In this document: positions 42,227 to 52,328 of the stretch, in pieces
Layout of the letters: every line of letters starts with the position of its first letter
Numbering within the stretch: position 1 is the stretch's first letter
Assembly: GCF_005048155.1 (NCBI RefSeq)
Contig: NZ_SUMB01000012.1
Location: 62,001 to 126,000 of the forward strand
Source of the DNA: Streptomyces piniterrae
Lineage (GTDB): Bacteria > Actinomycetota > Actinomycetes > Streptomycetales > Streptomycetaceae
Reading direction: 5' to 3'
DNA: 64,000 bases
Position numbers and translations under genes: made by a program
Notes under the pieces: generated by a model
What the model saw: only the letters and a program-made list of their open reading frames with translations
What the model was told of the DNA's origin: nothing
Databases searched by the model: none

Positions 42227-43576
42227 CTACTTGGGAAGGAGGGCGAAGCGGAGGGAGGTGTGGTCGATGGTGCGGGGAAGCGGGACCGGTGGGGCGAGGG
42301 GGCGGCGGGGGAGCAGCAGCAGGGCTTTGTGGTCGCGTAGGAGGGCGGCGAGGAGGGTCGCGGCGGTGAAGAGGACGAGGTCTTGGCCGGGGCACTTGGC
42401 GGGGCCGTGGCTGAAGGGGGCCAGCGCCCAGTTGTCCTCGTTGCGGCCGTCCAGCCAGGCCTCGGGCGCGAACTCGTCGGCGTGCGGCACGTGTTGGTCG
42501 TCGCGGTGGAAGAACGAGCTGTAGAACACGACGCAGGTGTCGGCGGGTGTGCTGGTGCCGTTGTGCCAGGTGATGTCCGCGGTGGTGTCGCGGAGGATGG
42601 CCAGCGAGGTGGGCCACAGGCGCAGCGACTCCAGGACGCAGGCTCGGAGGAAGGGCAGCGCGTCCGCGGTGGCCGGCTGGGCGGGGTCGGTGCCGGCGAG
42701 TTCGGTACGTACCCGGTCGGCCTGTTCGGGGTGGCTGGCCAAGAGGGCGAGGGCGCTGTAGGTGGCGATGGACGCGGCATCGTAGGCGAACAGCCAGTGC
42801 GGGACCTGCCCTACCGGTTCGGTCGCCTCGGTGCTGGGGGTGGCGGCGACCAGGGCGGCCAGGCTGCCGGGCTCGGCGCTGTCCACGTATGCGCGGACGC
42901 GGGCGAGGAACGCGTCGCGGGTTCGGTCCTTCGGCCTGCGCAGGTTGAGCCAGTTGCCGTCGGCGCGCAGCCTGGCCAGCAATTCGGTGATGCGGTGGTC
43001 GTCGCGGGCGGCGTCCCCGAGGACGACACGGCGGATGATGCGCCAGAAGGCCGCGGAGAAGTCGTCCCAGTCCAGGGGACGGGCCGAGCCGTGGTGGAGG
43101 GCGAGGAGGGCCTGGGCCTCTTCGCGGATGCGGGGAGTGAGGACGGGGAAGAGCCGGTGGGCCGGGGCGCCCCGGTCGAGGACCGTCTCGTTGAACGCGC
43201 GGCGCTCGGGGCGGACTTCGGCGGGAGAGATGAGCACTCCGTCGGGTTCGAAGTGGCGCAGGGCGCCGGCCTTCTCCCGGTTGGCGGGGGTGAGCGGCGC
43301 GGGGGTGGCGGTGAACAGGATCCGGGCGTCCTGCGGGGAGAGCAGCAGGAGCATCCGCCGTCCGGGGACGGTGACCGAGACCGGGCCCGCGCCGTGTCGG
43401 CTGCGCACCCGCGCGAGAGTGCGATGGGCCCTGCGGTGGGTGTCGAAACGGGCGGCGAGGCGGACCATACGGGGCCGGCGCAGGATCGCCCCCTGGGCCA
43501 GGGTCGGGACGAAGACGGTGGCGCCCAGCAGAACCGTCTCCAGGACCGAGGCCCGCGCGGGTGGCCGCTGTTGCAT
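42227..43576 (-). CDS. Cytochrome P450 next to the polyketide synthase
   Basis: A 449-residue P450. The haem loop is FSHGPAKCPGQDLVLF with the Cys at about residue 395, and VLESLRLWP has the ExxR motif. The I-helix reads FAYDAASIATYSALAL: the usual (A/G)GxxT acid-alcohol pair is replaced by Asp-Ala-Ala, so oxygen activation may be altered or the enzyme specialised. The N-terminus has a short hydrophobic stretch (LLGATVFVPTLAQGAIL) rather than a signal. AAAAGGA precedes the ATG. It lies 88 bp after the PKS stop on the same strand and is likely the tailoring oxidase of the polyketide. Confidence 0.85.
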   Translation of the reverse strand: MQQRPPARASVLETVLLGATVFVPTLAQGAILRRPRMVRLAARFDTHRRAHRTLARVRSRHGAGPVSVTVPGRRMLLLLSPQDARILFTATPAPLTPANREKAGALRHFEPDGVLISPAEVRPERRAFNETVLDRGAPAHRLFPVLTPRIREEAQALLALHHGSARPLDWDDFSAAFWRIIRRVVLGDAARDDHRITELLARLRADGNWLNLRRPKDRTRDAFLARVRAYVDSAEPGSLAALVAATPSTEATEPVGQVPHWLFAYDAASIATYSALALLASHPEQADRVRTELAGTDPAQPATADALPFLRACVLESLRLWPTSLAILRDTTADITWHNGTSTPADTCVVFYSSFFHRDDQHVPHADEFAPEAWLDGRNEDNWALAPFSHGPAKCPGQDLVLFTAATLLAALLRDHKALLLLPRRPLAPPVPLPRTIDHTSLRFALLPK

Positions 43577-43664
43577 GGTGCTGTCCTTTTCCAGCTCGTG
43601 GGGGAGTGCGGGGTGAGGGTGGGGGAATGCGTCGATGAGCTTGCGGGCGGGGAGGGGCGGAGCT

Positions 43665-46600
43665 TCAGGGCTGGGGTTGCGGCGCGGGAGCTGCGGGGGG
43701 AGTGGCGGACTGCTGGGCGGGCAGGGCGACGGCCACGGCTGCGCCCTCGGATGCGGGCTCGGCCGCGCCCTCGGCTGCGGGCTCCGCGACGGCCGGCGGT
43801 TGGTCGTTGTTCAGGCCGAGGCGCAGGTGCAGCAGGGTGGTGAGGCCGTCGATGGTGCGGCCGCTGCGCAGCAGCTCCATCGGCGGGATGTCGATGTCGA
43901 AGTGGTGGCGCAGGGACATCAGGAGTTCGGCGGCCATGAGGGAGTCGATCCCGTACTCGTCCAACCTGCGGTGCGGATCGAGGGCGTCCGGGTCCATCTG
44001 CATGACCTTCGCCAGCAGCTGTGTGATGGCGTCCTGTACCGCGGCGCGGGCCTCTTCCGGCGGCAGGGCTGCCAGTGCCGCGAGGATCTCTTCGCGGGAC
44101 CGGCCGCCGGTCTCGCTGCGCGAAGGCAGCAGCAGGCTGTGGCGCGGGGCGTTGAGACTGGGCAGCAGGCCACGGGCCCGGCCCCAGTGGTAGCGGCCGA
44201 CTCCGGCAACCGGGGCGTCGCGGGTGAGCAGATCGTCGACGGCGGCGAACGCGTCGCGCAGACCGAGGGGTTCCAGGCCGACGGCGGAAAGCTGGGCCGT
44301 CAGGTCGTTGCGGACGACATAGCCGGTTTCGCCGAGCGCTCCCCAGGCGATGGCCTGGGCCGGCAGTCCGGCCGCGCGCCGCTGCCGCACCAGGGCCTCG
44401 ACGAAGAGATTGCCCGCGATGTACGGGGCCTGGTGCAGGTTGCCGATGTACGCGGCGTCCGAGGAGATCAGCAGGAACAGGTCGAGCCGCCGGTCGCGGG
44501 TGAGCCGGTCCAGCACCAGTGCGCCACCCGCCTTGGGGGCCAGCACGGCGGCGAAGCGCTCTGCGGACAGCTCGCTCAGGGGCGCGTCGTCCAGGTGCAT
44601 GGCGCAGTGCACCACGCCGCGCAGCGGATGCCCTCCGGCGTCGATGCCGTCGAGCAGGGCGCGCATGCGCGCCATGTCCGTGCAGTCGGCCGCATGCGCG
44701 GTCACATGGACGCCGCGGCGGGTCAGCGCGTCGAGAAGGGAGGCGGCCTCGGGGGCGGCCGCCCCACGCCGGCCGACGAGCGCGAGGTGGCGGGCTCCGC
44801 GGTCGGCCAGCCACTGCGCGGTGGCGGCACCGAAGCCGCTGAGCCCGCCGGTGACGAGGTAGGTGCCGTCCGGATCCAAAGCGGGGCGGGCGGGGTCCGC
44901 TGTGACGGTGACGGGCTCGTCGAGGGGGTCGAAGGCGACGACGACCTTGCCGATGTGGCGGGAGTGCTGCATCAGCTCGAACGCCTCGCGCACCCGGTCC
45001 GCCGGGTACACCGTGTGCGGCAGCGGCCGGTACGTACCGCTGCGCACTCGCTCGCCGACCTCCTCGACCAGGGCGAGCGCCTCGTCGGGCCGGTGCATCA
45101 GGGACAGCAGGTCGACGCCGAAGAAGGCGAGGTTGTTGCGGAACGGGCCGAGGGAGAGCGGCTTGTTCTCGTAGATGTCGCGCTTGCCGAGTTCGATGAA
45201 CCGGCCGCCGGGCCGCAGCAGTTCGAGGCTGCGGTCGATGGCTTCGCCGGCGAGGGAGTTGACGACGACGTCGACGCCGTGCCCGCCGGTGAGCGGCGTG
45301 ACCTGGGCGGCGAAGTCCAGGCGGCGGGAGTCCAGTACCTGCTCGGCGCCGAGGAAGCGCAGAAGATCGCGTTTGGTCTCGTTGCCCGCGGTGGCGACGA
45401 CGTGCGCACCCCGCATCCGGGCGAATTGGAGTACGGCCAGCCCGACACCGCCGGCACCGCCGTGGACCAGGACGGTCTCTCCCGCCCGGAGCCGCGCCAG
45501 GTTCTCCAGGCCGTAGTGCACGGTGCAGAAGGCCACCGGCAGGGTCGCCGCGGCCGCGAAGCTCATGCCCTCGGGAACGGGCAGCAACCCCTGGGCCGGG
45601 GTGATCGCGTGCGAGGCGAGTGCCATGGGCGCGAGCCCGAAGACCCGGTCGCCGACGGCCGGTGTGCCGACCCCGGGCCCCACGGCGGTGACGATGCCCG
45701 CGCACTCCATGCCGGGCGCCGTGTACGGGGTCCCTTCGCTGCATTCCGATGGCAGCAGTCCGGTCACGGACATGACGTCCCGGTAGTTCAGCGCGGCGGC
45801 CCGCACGGCCACCGTCACCTCCCCGGCGCCCGGCTCCCGGGGAGCGGCCGCCTTCCAGCCGAGGGCGTAGGAGAGGCCGGGGCTGTGGACGTCCAGGGCG
45901 TAGCGGTCCGAAGCGCGGGCGGGCGTGGCGGGCAGCGGCATCTCGCGGGGGACGAAGCGTCCCTCGCGGGTGAGCAGGATCTCGTCCTCGTCCGACGGCG
46001 CGAGCAGTTCGCCGGCCAGCCGGTGTGCGTCGGTGCCCGTGGCACCGGACCGGTCGAGGCTGATCCGCCGCACGGCCAGGTGCGGATACTCGTTGTCCAG
46101 TGTGCGGGCGATGCCCCAGGCCGCGGCGTCGGCGGGGCTTTGGGCACGCTCGGGAGCGGGGAGGGCACCGCTCGGGCGGGTCACCAGCCACAGCGATGTG
46201 CGGCCCTGCGGGCGGCCGCCCGCATCGGCCTCCGCATCGGCCTCTGCCAAGCTGCGCAGCAGACTTGCCCGTTCGGCGGTGTGCCCGGTGAGTTCGGCGA
46301 CGTCGGAGGGCGCGCGGTCGGCGAGGATCAGCACCAGGTGGAGCTCCTCGGCCGTCTCGCCGATGCCGGGTTGCCATTCCCGTACGTCCTCGTGGGCCTG
46401 GACGAGGCGCACCGGATGCCGCCCGCCGGCGGCGAGCAGCTCCGCCGTGGAGTCGGCGAGCGGCTGCTCGGAGGGCCCTTCCCCGACGATGACGAACACC
46501 GCGCTCTCCGGACCGAGGGGAAGGGCGGGCGGCAACGCACCAGGCCTCGCGGAAGCGGTGGCCAGCACGACGGAGGCGGCGACGAGCTCCGCCGCGCGGT

Positions 46601-49600
46601 CGTCCCCGGTCTGGACGATGTCGGCGAAGCCGCACCGCTCCAGCAGCGGCGGCCACTCCTCCCGGGGCAGCAGGGCGGAGTGCGGGCGCAGCGCACGGTC
46701 GGTGTGGTGGTGCCAGAGTCCGTCCACGGCCCCGAACCAGGGGATCAACGCCACGGGGTTGTGGTTCTCGATGCTCAGAAGACGGCCACCGGGGGCCAGG
46801 AGGGTGGCGATCCGCTCCAGGGTGGCGGTGAGGTCCTTGCAGGTGTGCAGGGCGTTGGCGGCCACCACGAGGTCGAAGCCGCCCTCGGCCAGGTCCTGCT
46901 CTCCCGGATCCACGTCGAGATCGAAGGTGCGGTACCGCACGAAGTCGTAACGCGCGAAGCGCTGTTGGGCGCGCGGGAGGAAGAACGCGGAGACATCCGT
47001 GTACAGGTACGTGGTGCGGTCGGCCGGCAGAACGGGGAGCAGGGCGCCGGCCAGGCCGCCGGTGCCGGCGCCGACTTCGAGGACGCGCAGCGGTCGGTCG
47101 GCCGGCCAGCGCCGCACCATTTCGCCGACCAGCGTCTGCGCGATGCGGTTTTGGAAGCGGCAGAACGGCGCGGTGTCGTAGAACAGCTCCAGCGCGTACC
47201 CCGCCCCCTCGCCGGTCAACGCCTCCAGCGGGTCGCATTCCCCGCGGAGCAGCGGCATGATCTGCGCGCCGTTGCGTACCGCCAGCGCCGCCTCGTTGAC
47301 GGAGGCCGGAAACTCCGACACCCCCGTGTTGAGCTCGTCCGAAGAGGGACGTTCGGTGGACGTCAGGGCCCAGCGGCCGGCTGCCGTACGCCTGACGAAA
47401 TCGTGCTGCTCCAGGACCGGCAGCTCCAGCTCCAGCATGGGGAGGTGCTTCTCCAGCACGCCTGCCGCGGTCAGGTCCGCCGGCGTGAAGGATTCGGAGG
47501 GGTCGGGGAGGAGGTCCGCCACGGCTTCCGCGACGCGCGTGGCGAAGTACCTCTGGGTCTGGCCCATCGCCTCGGGGTAGCGCAACGGCCGCCAGCACCG
47601 GAGCAGTTCCGCGATCCGTTCCTCGCAGGCGGCGGCGATCACCTCGGACGCGGGCAGCGGGCTCGGCGCGCCCGTGGCGTCGCCGTGCGGGGCGGCGCGG
47701 AGCACGGTGTGATGCCGGGTCACCGGTGTGTGCACGGGGCTGGCGAGGCGGCGCAGACGGCAGCCCGTCATCTCGACGGCGACCGTGCCGTCCTCGTCGG
47801 TGACGGTGATGTCCCAGCACACTTCGGCCGGGGTGGCGGACCGCTCGCGTACGTGCACAAAGCCCTCGGTGGCCAGGGGACGCCAGACCTGAACGGCCTC
47901 GAACGCCGACGGGAGGTAGACGTCACCGTCGGCCGTACGCCCCTGCATCAACGGGGCACCGGCCTGCAGCGCACCGTCGATCAGCAGGGGATCCGCCGTG
48001 TACCGCTGCTCCGGGGCGGTCTGCCGGTAGGCGGCCAGCACCTCGCCCGACCCCACCCGCAGCTCGGTCAGGACCTGGAACGCGGGTCCGTATCCCAGCC
48101 CTCGCTCCGCCAGCGCCGCGTACTGGTCGGCGGCCGCGATGAGGTGGGTGCAGCGGGCCCGGGGGCCGGCCGGGTCCAGGGCGCCGGGGGCGCTGCCGAC
48201 GCGCTGACGGACGCGGGCACGCACATGCGGCCGCGGATCGCCCGCGTCCTCTTCGGTGCTGGTGATGGTCACCACTCCGTCATCCGGATTCAGCGCGAGC
48301 TGGGTGTGGACGCTGGAGGCATCGGCCCAGGGGAGGGTCAGCGGGCTGGCGATCTCCATGCGGTCCACCGACACCGCCGTCCCCAGCGCCCGTTCGCCCG
48401 CGGCCAGGACCATCTCCAGGTAGGCGGCGGCGGGTACCACGACGGAGCCCGCCAGCCGGTGGTCGGCCATCCAGGGCACCAGCGCCGGTTCGACGGCGCC
48501 GTGCCACACCGGGTGCGGTCCTGGCATCCGCTCTCCCAGCAGGGGGTGCTCCACCCGGCCGCTGCCGCTGGTGCGCACCCAGTCGTGCGGGGCGCCGTTC
48601 CAGTGGCGCTCGCGCTGCCAGGGGTAGGCGGGGAGGTCCACCACCCGGCCCGGACGGGGGAAGTACCCCGTCCAGTCGATGTCGGCGCCGGCGGCCATGA
48701 TCGCCTCGACCGCCCTGTGCAGTGCTTCGCGGCCGTCCGTAGTGCGACGCAGTGTGGGTACGACGGCCGAGGCCCCGGTGCGGCGCCGACCGGCGGCCCG
48801 GCGCAGATAGGGCCGCAGGACCGGATGCGGCCCCAGCTCCACGAAGACGTCCACCTCGTCCTCCATGGCGGCTTCGACCGCCGGCCCGAACCGTACGGGC
48901 TCGCGCACGTTCCGCCACCAGTAGGCGGCGTCCAGCTCGGTGCCGTCGATCCGCCGCCCGGTCACCGTGGAGTACAGCGGCACGCGGGCCGGCGCGGGCG
49001 CCAAGCCGTCCAAGGCCCGCAGCAGCGGCTCCCGCAGGGAGTCCATGGCGGCGCTGTGGAAGGCGTAGTCCAGGTCCAGCACCGTGCACACGGTGTCCTG
49101 GGCGCTCATCTCGGCGGCCAGGCGCAACAGCGCGGACTCGGGCCCCGAGACGGTCACGTCCCGGTCCGAGTTGACCGCCGCCACCGTCAACTCCGGGTGG
49201 CCGGCGAGCACTTCGGCGGCCTTTTCCGGCGGCAGCGCGAGGGCCGCCATCCGTCCGCACCCGGCGGTCCCCGCCTGGGCCCGGGAGCGCTCCGCGATGA
49301 CCCGCGCCGCCTGCCGAAGGCTCAGTGCCCCGGCCACATGGGCGGCGGCCACCTCGCCCACACTGTGCCCGAGCACGGCGGACGGGATGACGCCGCGCGC
49401 ACGCAACACGGCCGCCACCGCGACCTGGACGGCGAACAGCAGCGGCTGGGCGATCTCGGTCGCCGCCAACTCGGCGTCCGTGACCGTGCCCAGCTTCTCC
49501 GCCACCGACCAGCCCAGATACGGCAGCAGCGCCGCGTCCACCTCCGCGAGGGCGGCGGGGAACGGCCCGTCACCGTCCAGGAGACCGGCGCCCATGCCCG

Positions 49601-51260
49601 CCCACTGCGAGCCATTGCCGGAGAAGACGAACGCGACCCGGCCGTGCTCCGTCGCCTCTCCGACCGCTCCGCCGCTCTCCCCGTGCGGCTCCTCGGCTTC
49701 GTCGGCCGGGAATATCGCGGTCAGCCGGTCGGCCGCCTCTCCCGGCCCGTCCGCGATCACCACCGCCCGGTGCCGGTGAGTGCCGCGACGCAGGGTCGCG
49801 GTGTAGGCGAGGTCGTAGAACCGCTCCGGCTCGGTCCGCGCGAGCCGTTCGGCCATACGGGCCACCGCCTCCCGGAGCGCCTGCGGGGTACGCGCCGAAA
49901 CCAGTACCGGACGGGCCGCGGCCTGTTCCGCCGTCGCCGGCACGTCCAAGGCCACCGGTTCGGCACCGACGATGACGTGTGCGTTGGCACCACCGAAGCC
50001 GAAGGAATTGACGCCCACCACAGGACGCGACACCTCCGGCAGGGGCAGGGCGTGCTCCACCGGTGCCAGGTTCAGTCCGGCGAAATCGATGTCGGGGTTG
50101 GCCGGCCGGGTGTGCAGTGAGGCCGGAGCGGTGCCGTGGTGCAGCACCAGAAGCGCCTTGAGGAGTCCGGCGATGCCGGACGCGGGTTCCAGGTGCCCCA
50201 GGTTCGACTTCACCGACCCGATCGGCAAAGCCCCCGACCGCCGACGGGTCGCCAGCGCGCGGCCGATGGCACGGCACTCGGCCGGGTCCCCGACCAGGGT
50301 GCCGGTGCCGTGCGCCTCCAGATACACCAACTCGTCCGGGAGGACACCCGCTTGCTCGTACACCTCCCGCAACAGGGCCTCCTGCGCCTCGGGGTTCGGC
50401 AGGGAGACCCCCGCGGTGCGGCCGTCGCTGTTGGAGCCGCTGCCGAGGATCACCCCGTGCACCCGGTCGCCGTCGGCCCGCGCGTCCGCCAGCCTCTTGA
50501 GCACGACCAGTCCGCCGCCCTCGGCCCGTACGAAACCGTCCGCCTCGGCCGAGAAGGCCGCGCACCTGCCCCGCTTCGAGAGCATGGACGCCTGCGAGAA
50601 CCCCACATAGTGATAGGGGCTGAGCAGCACGTTCGCGCCCGCGGCCAGCGCCGTGCGACTGGTGCCGTCCGACAGCGTGCGGCACGCGCGGTCCAGCGCC
50701 ACCAGCGAGGACGAGCAGGCCGTGTCGATCGCCATACTGGGGCCGCGCAGATCCAGACAGTGCGAGAGACGATTCGCCGCCAGCGAGGACGCCGCACCCG
50801 CCATGGTGTAGGCGTTCACCGAGCGCGACTTCATCAACTGCAGGGCGCCGTAAGAGGCGTCGCAGATCCCGACGTAGACGGCGGTGTCCGAACCCGCCAC
50901 CGCTCGCGGGGCGATCGCGGCGTCGTCCAGCGCCTCCGCCGCCAGCTCCAGCAGCAGCCGATGCTGGGGGTCCATCTGCGCCGCCTCCCTGGGCGTGATG
51001 CCGAAGTACTCGGCATCGAAAGAGGCGACATCGGACAGGAAACCGCCCGCGGCGGTGTAGCTCTTGCCGGCGCGCGGCATGCTCGTATCGATGAACCGGG
51101 TGGCGTCGAACCGCTCGGCGGGCGCTTCACCGACCAGGTCCCGGCCCTCTTCCAGCGCCTGCCACAGCCCGTCCACATCGCTGATGTCACCGGGCAATCG
51201 GCAAGCGGCTCCCACAATGGCGATCGGCTGGTACCGGCCAGGGGCGTTGGCAGCGCTCAT
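43665..51260 (-). CDS. Single-module fully reducing type I polyketide synthase with C-methyltransferase
   Basis: A 2,531-residue megasynthase: KS (about 10-435; Cys182 in TACSSS, His317, His356), AT (about 545-840; GHSVG Ser633, YAFH at 732-735, which favours malonyl-CoA), DH (about 903-1170; HRLAGSVVVP His934, Asp1095), C-methyltransferase (about 1220-1560; VLEVGAGTGG), a degenerate KR-like linker (about 1580-1780), ER (about 1790-2105; HGGAGGVG), KR (about 2130-2345; GGLSGFG, LDD motif, Tyr2280) and ACP (about 2400-2470; GIDSL, Ser2440). No loading domain and no thioesterase are present, so it probably works iteratively and releases its chain by another route. The order KS-AT-DH-MT-ER-KR-ACP is that of highly reducing fungal PKS. 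The C-terminal 60 residues are Pro/Ala/Glu repeats. GAGGAA precedes the ATG. Confidence 0.95.
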   Translation of the reverse strand: MSAANAPGRYQPIAIVGAACRLPGDISDVDGLWQALEEGRDLVGEAPAERFDATRFIDTSMPRAGKSYTAAGGFLSDVASFDAEYFGITPREAAQMDPQHRLLLELAAEALDDAAIAPRAVAGSDTAVYVGICDASYGALQLMKSRSVNAYTMAGAASSLAANRLSHCLDLRGPSMAIDTACSSSLVALDRACRTLSDGTSRTALAAGANVLLSPYHYVGFSQASMLSKRGRCAAFSAEADGFVRAEGGGLVVLKRLADARADGDRVHGVILGSGSNSDGRTAGVSLPNPEAQEALLREVYEQAGVLPDELVYLEAHGTGTLVGDPAECRAIGRALATRRRSGALPIGSVKSNLGHLEPASGIAGLLKALLVLHHGTAPASLHTRPANPDIDFAGLNLAPVEHALPLPEVSRPVVGVNSFGFGGANAHVIVGAEPVALDVPATAEQAAARPVLVSARTPQALREAVARMAERLARTEPERFYDLAYTATLRRGTHRHRAVVIADGPGEAADRLTAIFPADEAEEPHGESGGAVGEATEHGRVAFVFSGNGSQWAGMGAGLLDGDGPFPAALAEVDAALLPYLGWSVAEKLGTVTDAELAATEIAQPLLFAVQVAVAAVLRARGVIPSAVLGHSVGEVAAAHVAGALSLRQAARVIAERSRAQAGTAGCGRMAALALPPEKAAEVLAGHPELTVAAVNSDRDVTVSGPESALLRLAAEMSAQDTVCTVLDLDYAFHSAAMDSLREPLLRALDGLAPAPARVPLYSTVTGRRIDGTELDAAYWWRNVREPVRFGPAVEAAMEDEVDVFVELGPHPVLRPYLRRAAGRRRTGASAVVPTLRRTTDGREALHRAVEAIMAAGADIDWTGYFPRPGRVVDLPAYPWQRERHWNGAPHDWVRTSGSGRVEHPLLGERMPGPHPVWHGAVEPALVPWMADHRLAGSVVVPAAAYLEMVLAAGERALGTAVSVDRMEIASPLTLPWADASSVHTQLALNPDDGVVTITSTEEDAGDPRPHVRARVRQRVGSAPGALDPAGPRARCTHLIAAADQYAALAERGLGYGPAFQVLTELRVGSGEVLAAYRQTAPEQRYTADPLLIDGALQAGAPLMQGRTADGDVYLPSAFEAVQVWRPLATEGFVHVRERSATPAEVCWDITVTDEDGTVAVEMTGCRLRRLASPVHTPVTRHHTVLRAAPHGDATGAPSPLPASEVIAAACEERIAELLRCWRPLRYPEAMGQTQRYFATRVAEAVADLLPDPSESFTPADLTAAGVLEKHLPMLELELPVLEQHDFVRRTAAGRWALTSTERPSSDELNTGVSEFPASVNEAALAVRNGAQIMPLLRGECDPLEALTGEGAGYALELFYDTAPFCRFQNRIAQTLVGEMVRRWPADRPLRVLEVGAGTGGLAGALLPVLPADRTTYLYTDVSAFFLPRAQQRFARYDFVRYRTFDLDVDPGEQDLAEGGFDLVVAANALHTCKDLTATLERIATLLAPGGRLLSIENHNPVALIPWFGAVDGLWHHHTDRALRPHSALLPREEWPPLLERCGFADIVQTGDDRAAELVAASVVLATASARPGALPPALPLGPESAVFVIVGEGPSEQPLADSTAELLAAGGRHPVRLVQAHEDVREWQPGIGETAEELHLVLILADRAPSDVAELTGHTAERASLLRSLAEADAEADAGGRPQGRTSLWLVTRPSGALPAPERAQSPADAAAWGIARTLDNEYPHLAVRRISLDRSGATGTDAHRLAGELLAPSDEDEILLTREGRFVPREMPLPATPARASDRYALDVHSPGLSYALGWKAAAPREPGAGEVTVAVRAAALNYRDVMSVTGLLPSECSEGTPYTAPGMECAGIVTAVGPGVGTPAVGDRVFGLAPMALASHAITPAQGLLPVPEGMSFAAAATLPVAFCTVHYGLENLARLRAGETVLVHGGAGGVGLAVLQFARMRGAHVVATAGNETKRDLLRFLGAEQVLDSRRLDFAAQVTPLTGGHGVDVVVNSLAGEAIDRSLELLRPGGRFIELGKRDIYENKPLSLGPFRNNLAFFGVDLLSLMHRPDEALALVEEVGERVRSGTYRPLPHTVYPADRVREAFELMQHSRHIGKVVVAFDPLDEPVTVTADPARPALDPDGTYLVTGGLSGFGAATAQWLADRGARHLALVGRRGAAAPEAASLLDALTRRGVHVTAHAADCTDMARMRALLDGIDAGGHPLRGVVHCAMHLDDAPLSELSAERFAAVLAPKAGGALVLDRLTRDRRLDLFLLISSDAAYIGNLHQAPYIAGNLFVEALVRQRRAAGLPAQAIAWGALGETGYVVRNDLTAQLSAVGLEPLGLRDAFAAVDDLLTRDAPVAGVGRYHWGRARGLLPSLNAPRHSLLLPSRSETGGRSREEILAALAALPPEEARAAVQDAITQLLAKVMQMDPDALDPHRRLDEYGIDSLMAAELLMSLRHHFDIDIPPMELLRSGRTIDGLTTLLHLRLGLNNDQPPAVAEPAAEGAAEPASEGAAVAVALPAQQSATPPAAPAPQPQP

Positions 51261-51688
51261 ACGCGTTCCTCACGTGGTGCCGGGAGTCGGCGGAGCGGGA
51301 AAGCCGGCGGCTCCGAAGGCTCCGCCACTCCTCCCGCGTGCGGACGCGTCCTCGACGACGGAGCCCTGCGTGGCCCGGAATCACGGCTGCACAGTGGTGC
51401 CGACAGCGCAATGCTCCAAGAAATCCAGGCCCGGCACGAGGGGGAGAAGTCCGCAGCAGCCCACAGCGGTGCGCACCTCGTGACGGCTTGTCAACTCGCT
51501 GAACAGCGCTTTCGCCTGACCCGGCAGGGTGACAGGGCAGCAGGACCCGGCGGCGATTTCACCTTTGTGGGGGAGTCCGTCGGCTTTGGGGGAGCCTCGC
51601 GAAACAGGCCACCGCTGAGGGAACTGCCGGGAGTGACCCGCCGGGGTGAGGGGCTGGGCGAGGCCGGGGCCGTCGCCGTCCCCCCTCG
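51261..51688. other. Upstream region of the polyketide synthase
   Basis: About 430 bp that must carry the PKS promoter on the minus strand. I find no clear -35/-10, inverted repeat or regulator gene. Pathway-specific regulation is therefore not visible here. Confidence 0.4.
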
Positions 51689-52264
51689 TCAGCGCGCGGT
51701 CAGCGAGCCGTCCTCCGCGACGGTCAGGTTGGCCTGGGGGTCACCGGGCGGGCAGTCGCGGCCGTTGGGGTAGGTCGGCTTCGGCGTGAGGGTGATGTGC
51801 CGGTCGAGGACGGTGGCGCCCTGCCGGTCCTTGAAGACGAGGGTGACGCGTACGGGCTTCTGCGGGAGGTCGTGCACGACAGCGAACCCGGGGGGGCCGA
51901 CGGGCTGGGGGGTGCGCGGCGTCTCCGTCGCCGGAGTGCGCGGTGCGGTCGGGGTTCCCGTGGTCATGACGGGGTCCCCCGGGCTCCGAGGTGCCTCCGG
52001 TGACTCCTCCCGAAGCCGCAGGACGCGCTTTTGGCACGTGCCGTCCCAACAGACGGTCAGGGTGGCGTCGGCGACCCTGTTCGCGAGTTTCGGGGCGACC
52101 TTCACCCCGATGCCCTCGAGCGAGCCGATCAAGGTACAGGGATGGCTGCCGTCCCCCGCGGAGTTCCCGCACGCGCTCAGCAGTGTCAGGGCTGCCAGGA
52201 GCACCGCGGCTCGGACGCCTCGTCCCGAGCGGGTCCTGGAGGCACACTTCACTGTCTCGATCAT
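51689..52264 (-). CDS. Secreted lipoprotein of unknown function
   Basis: A 191-residue lipoprotein: basic N-terminus, hydrophobic core (VRAAVLLAALTLLSAC) and lipobox LSAC with the Cys near residue 32. The mature part has a small Cys-containing region (HPCTLIGSLEG, VCWDGTC) then a Pro/Thr-rich stretch and a beta-rich end (VRVTLVFKDRQGATVLDRHITL). I do not recognise the family. Start at 52264 has only a modest RBS. Confidence 0.7.
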   Translation of the reverse strand: MIETVKCASRTRSGRGVRAAVLLAALTLLSACGNSAGDGSHPCTLIGSLEGIGVKVAPKLANRVADATLTVCWDGTCQKRVLRLREESPEAPRSPGDPVMTTGTPTAPRTPATETPRTPQPVGPPGFAVVHDLPQKPVRVTLVFKDRQGATVLDRHITLTPKPTYPNGRDCPPGDPQANLTVAEDGSLTAR

Positions 52265-52328
52265 GTCCCGCTCATGCTCGCACAGGGCGGGCGGCGCCGC
52301 CGGAAAGCGCCCTCCCGCCACGCATCCA

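Noticed and set aside
43635..50120. A 2,161-codon open frame on the plus strand opposite the PKS gene
   Set aside because: It is the antisense mirror of a GC-rich gene. It has no RBS, no family motif and a Gly/Val/Arg/Gln-rich composition typical of such frames.
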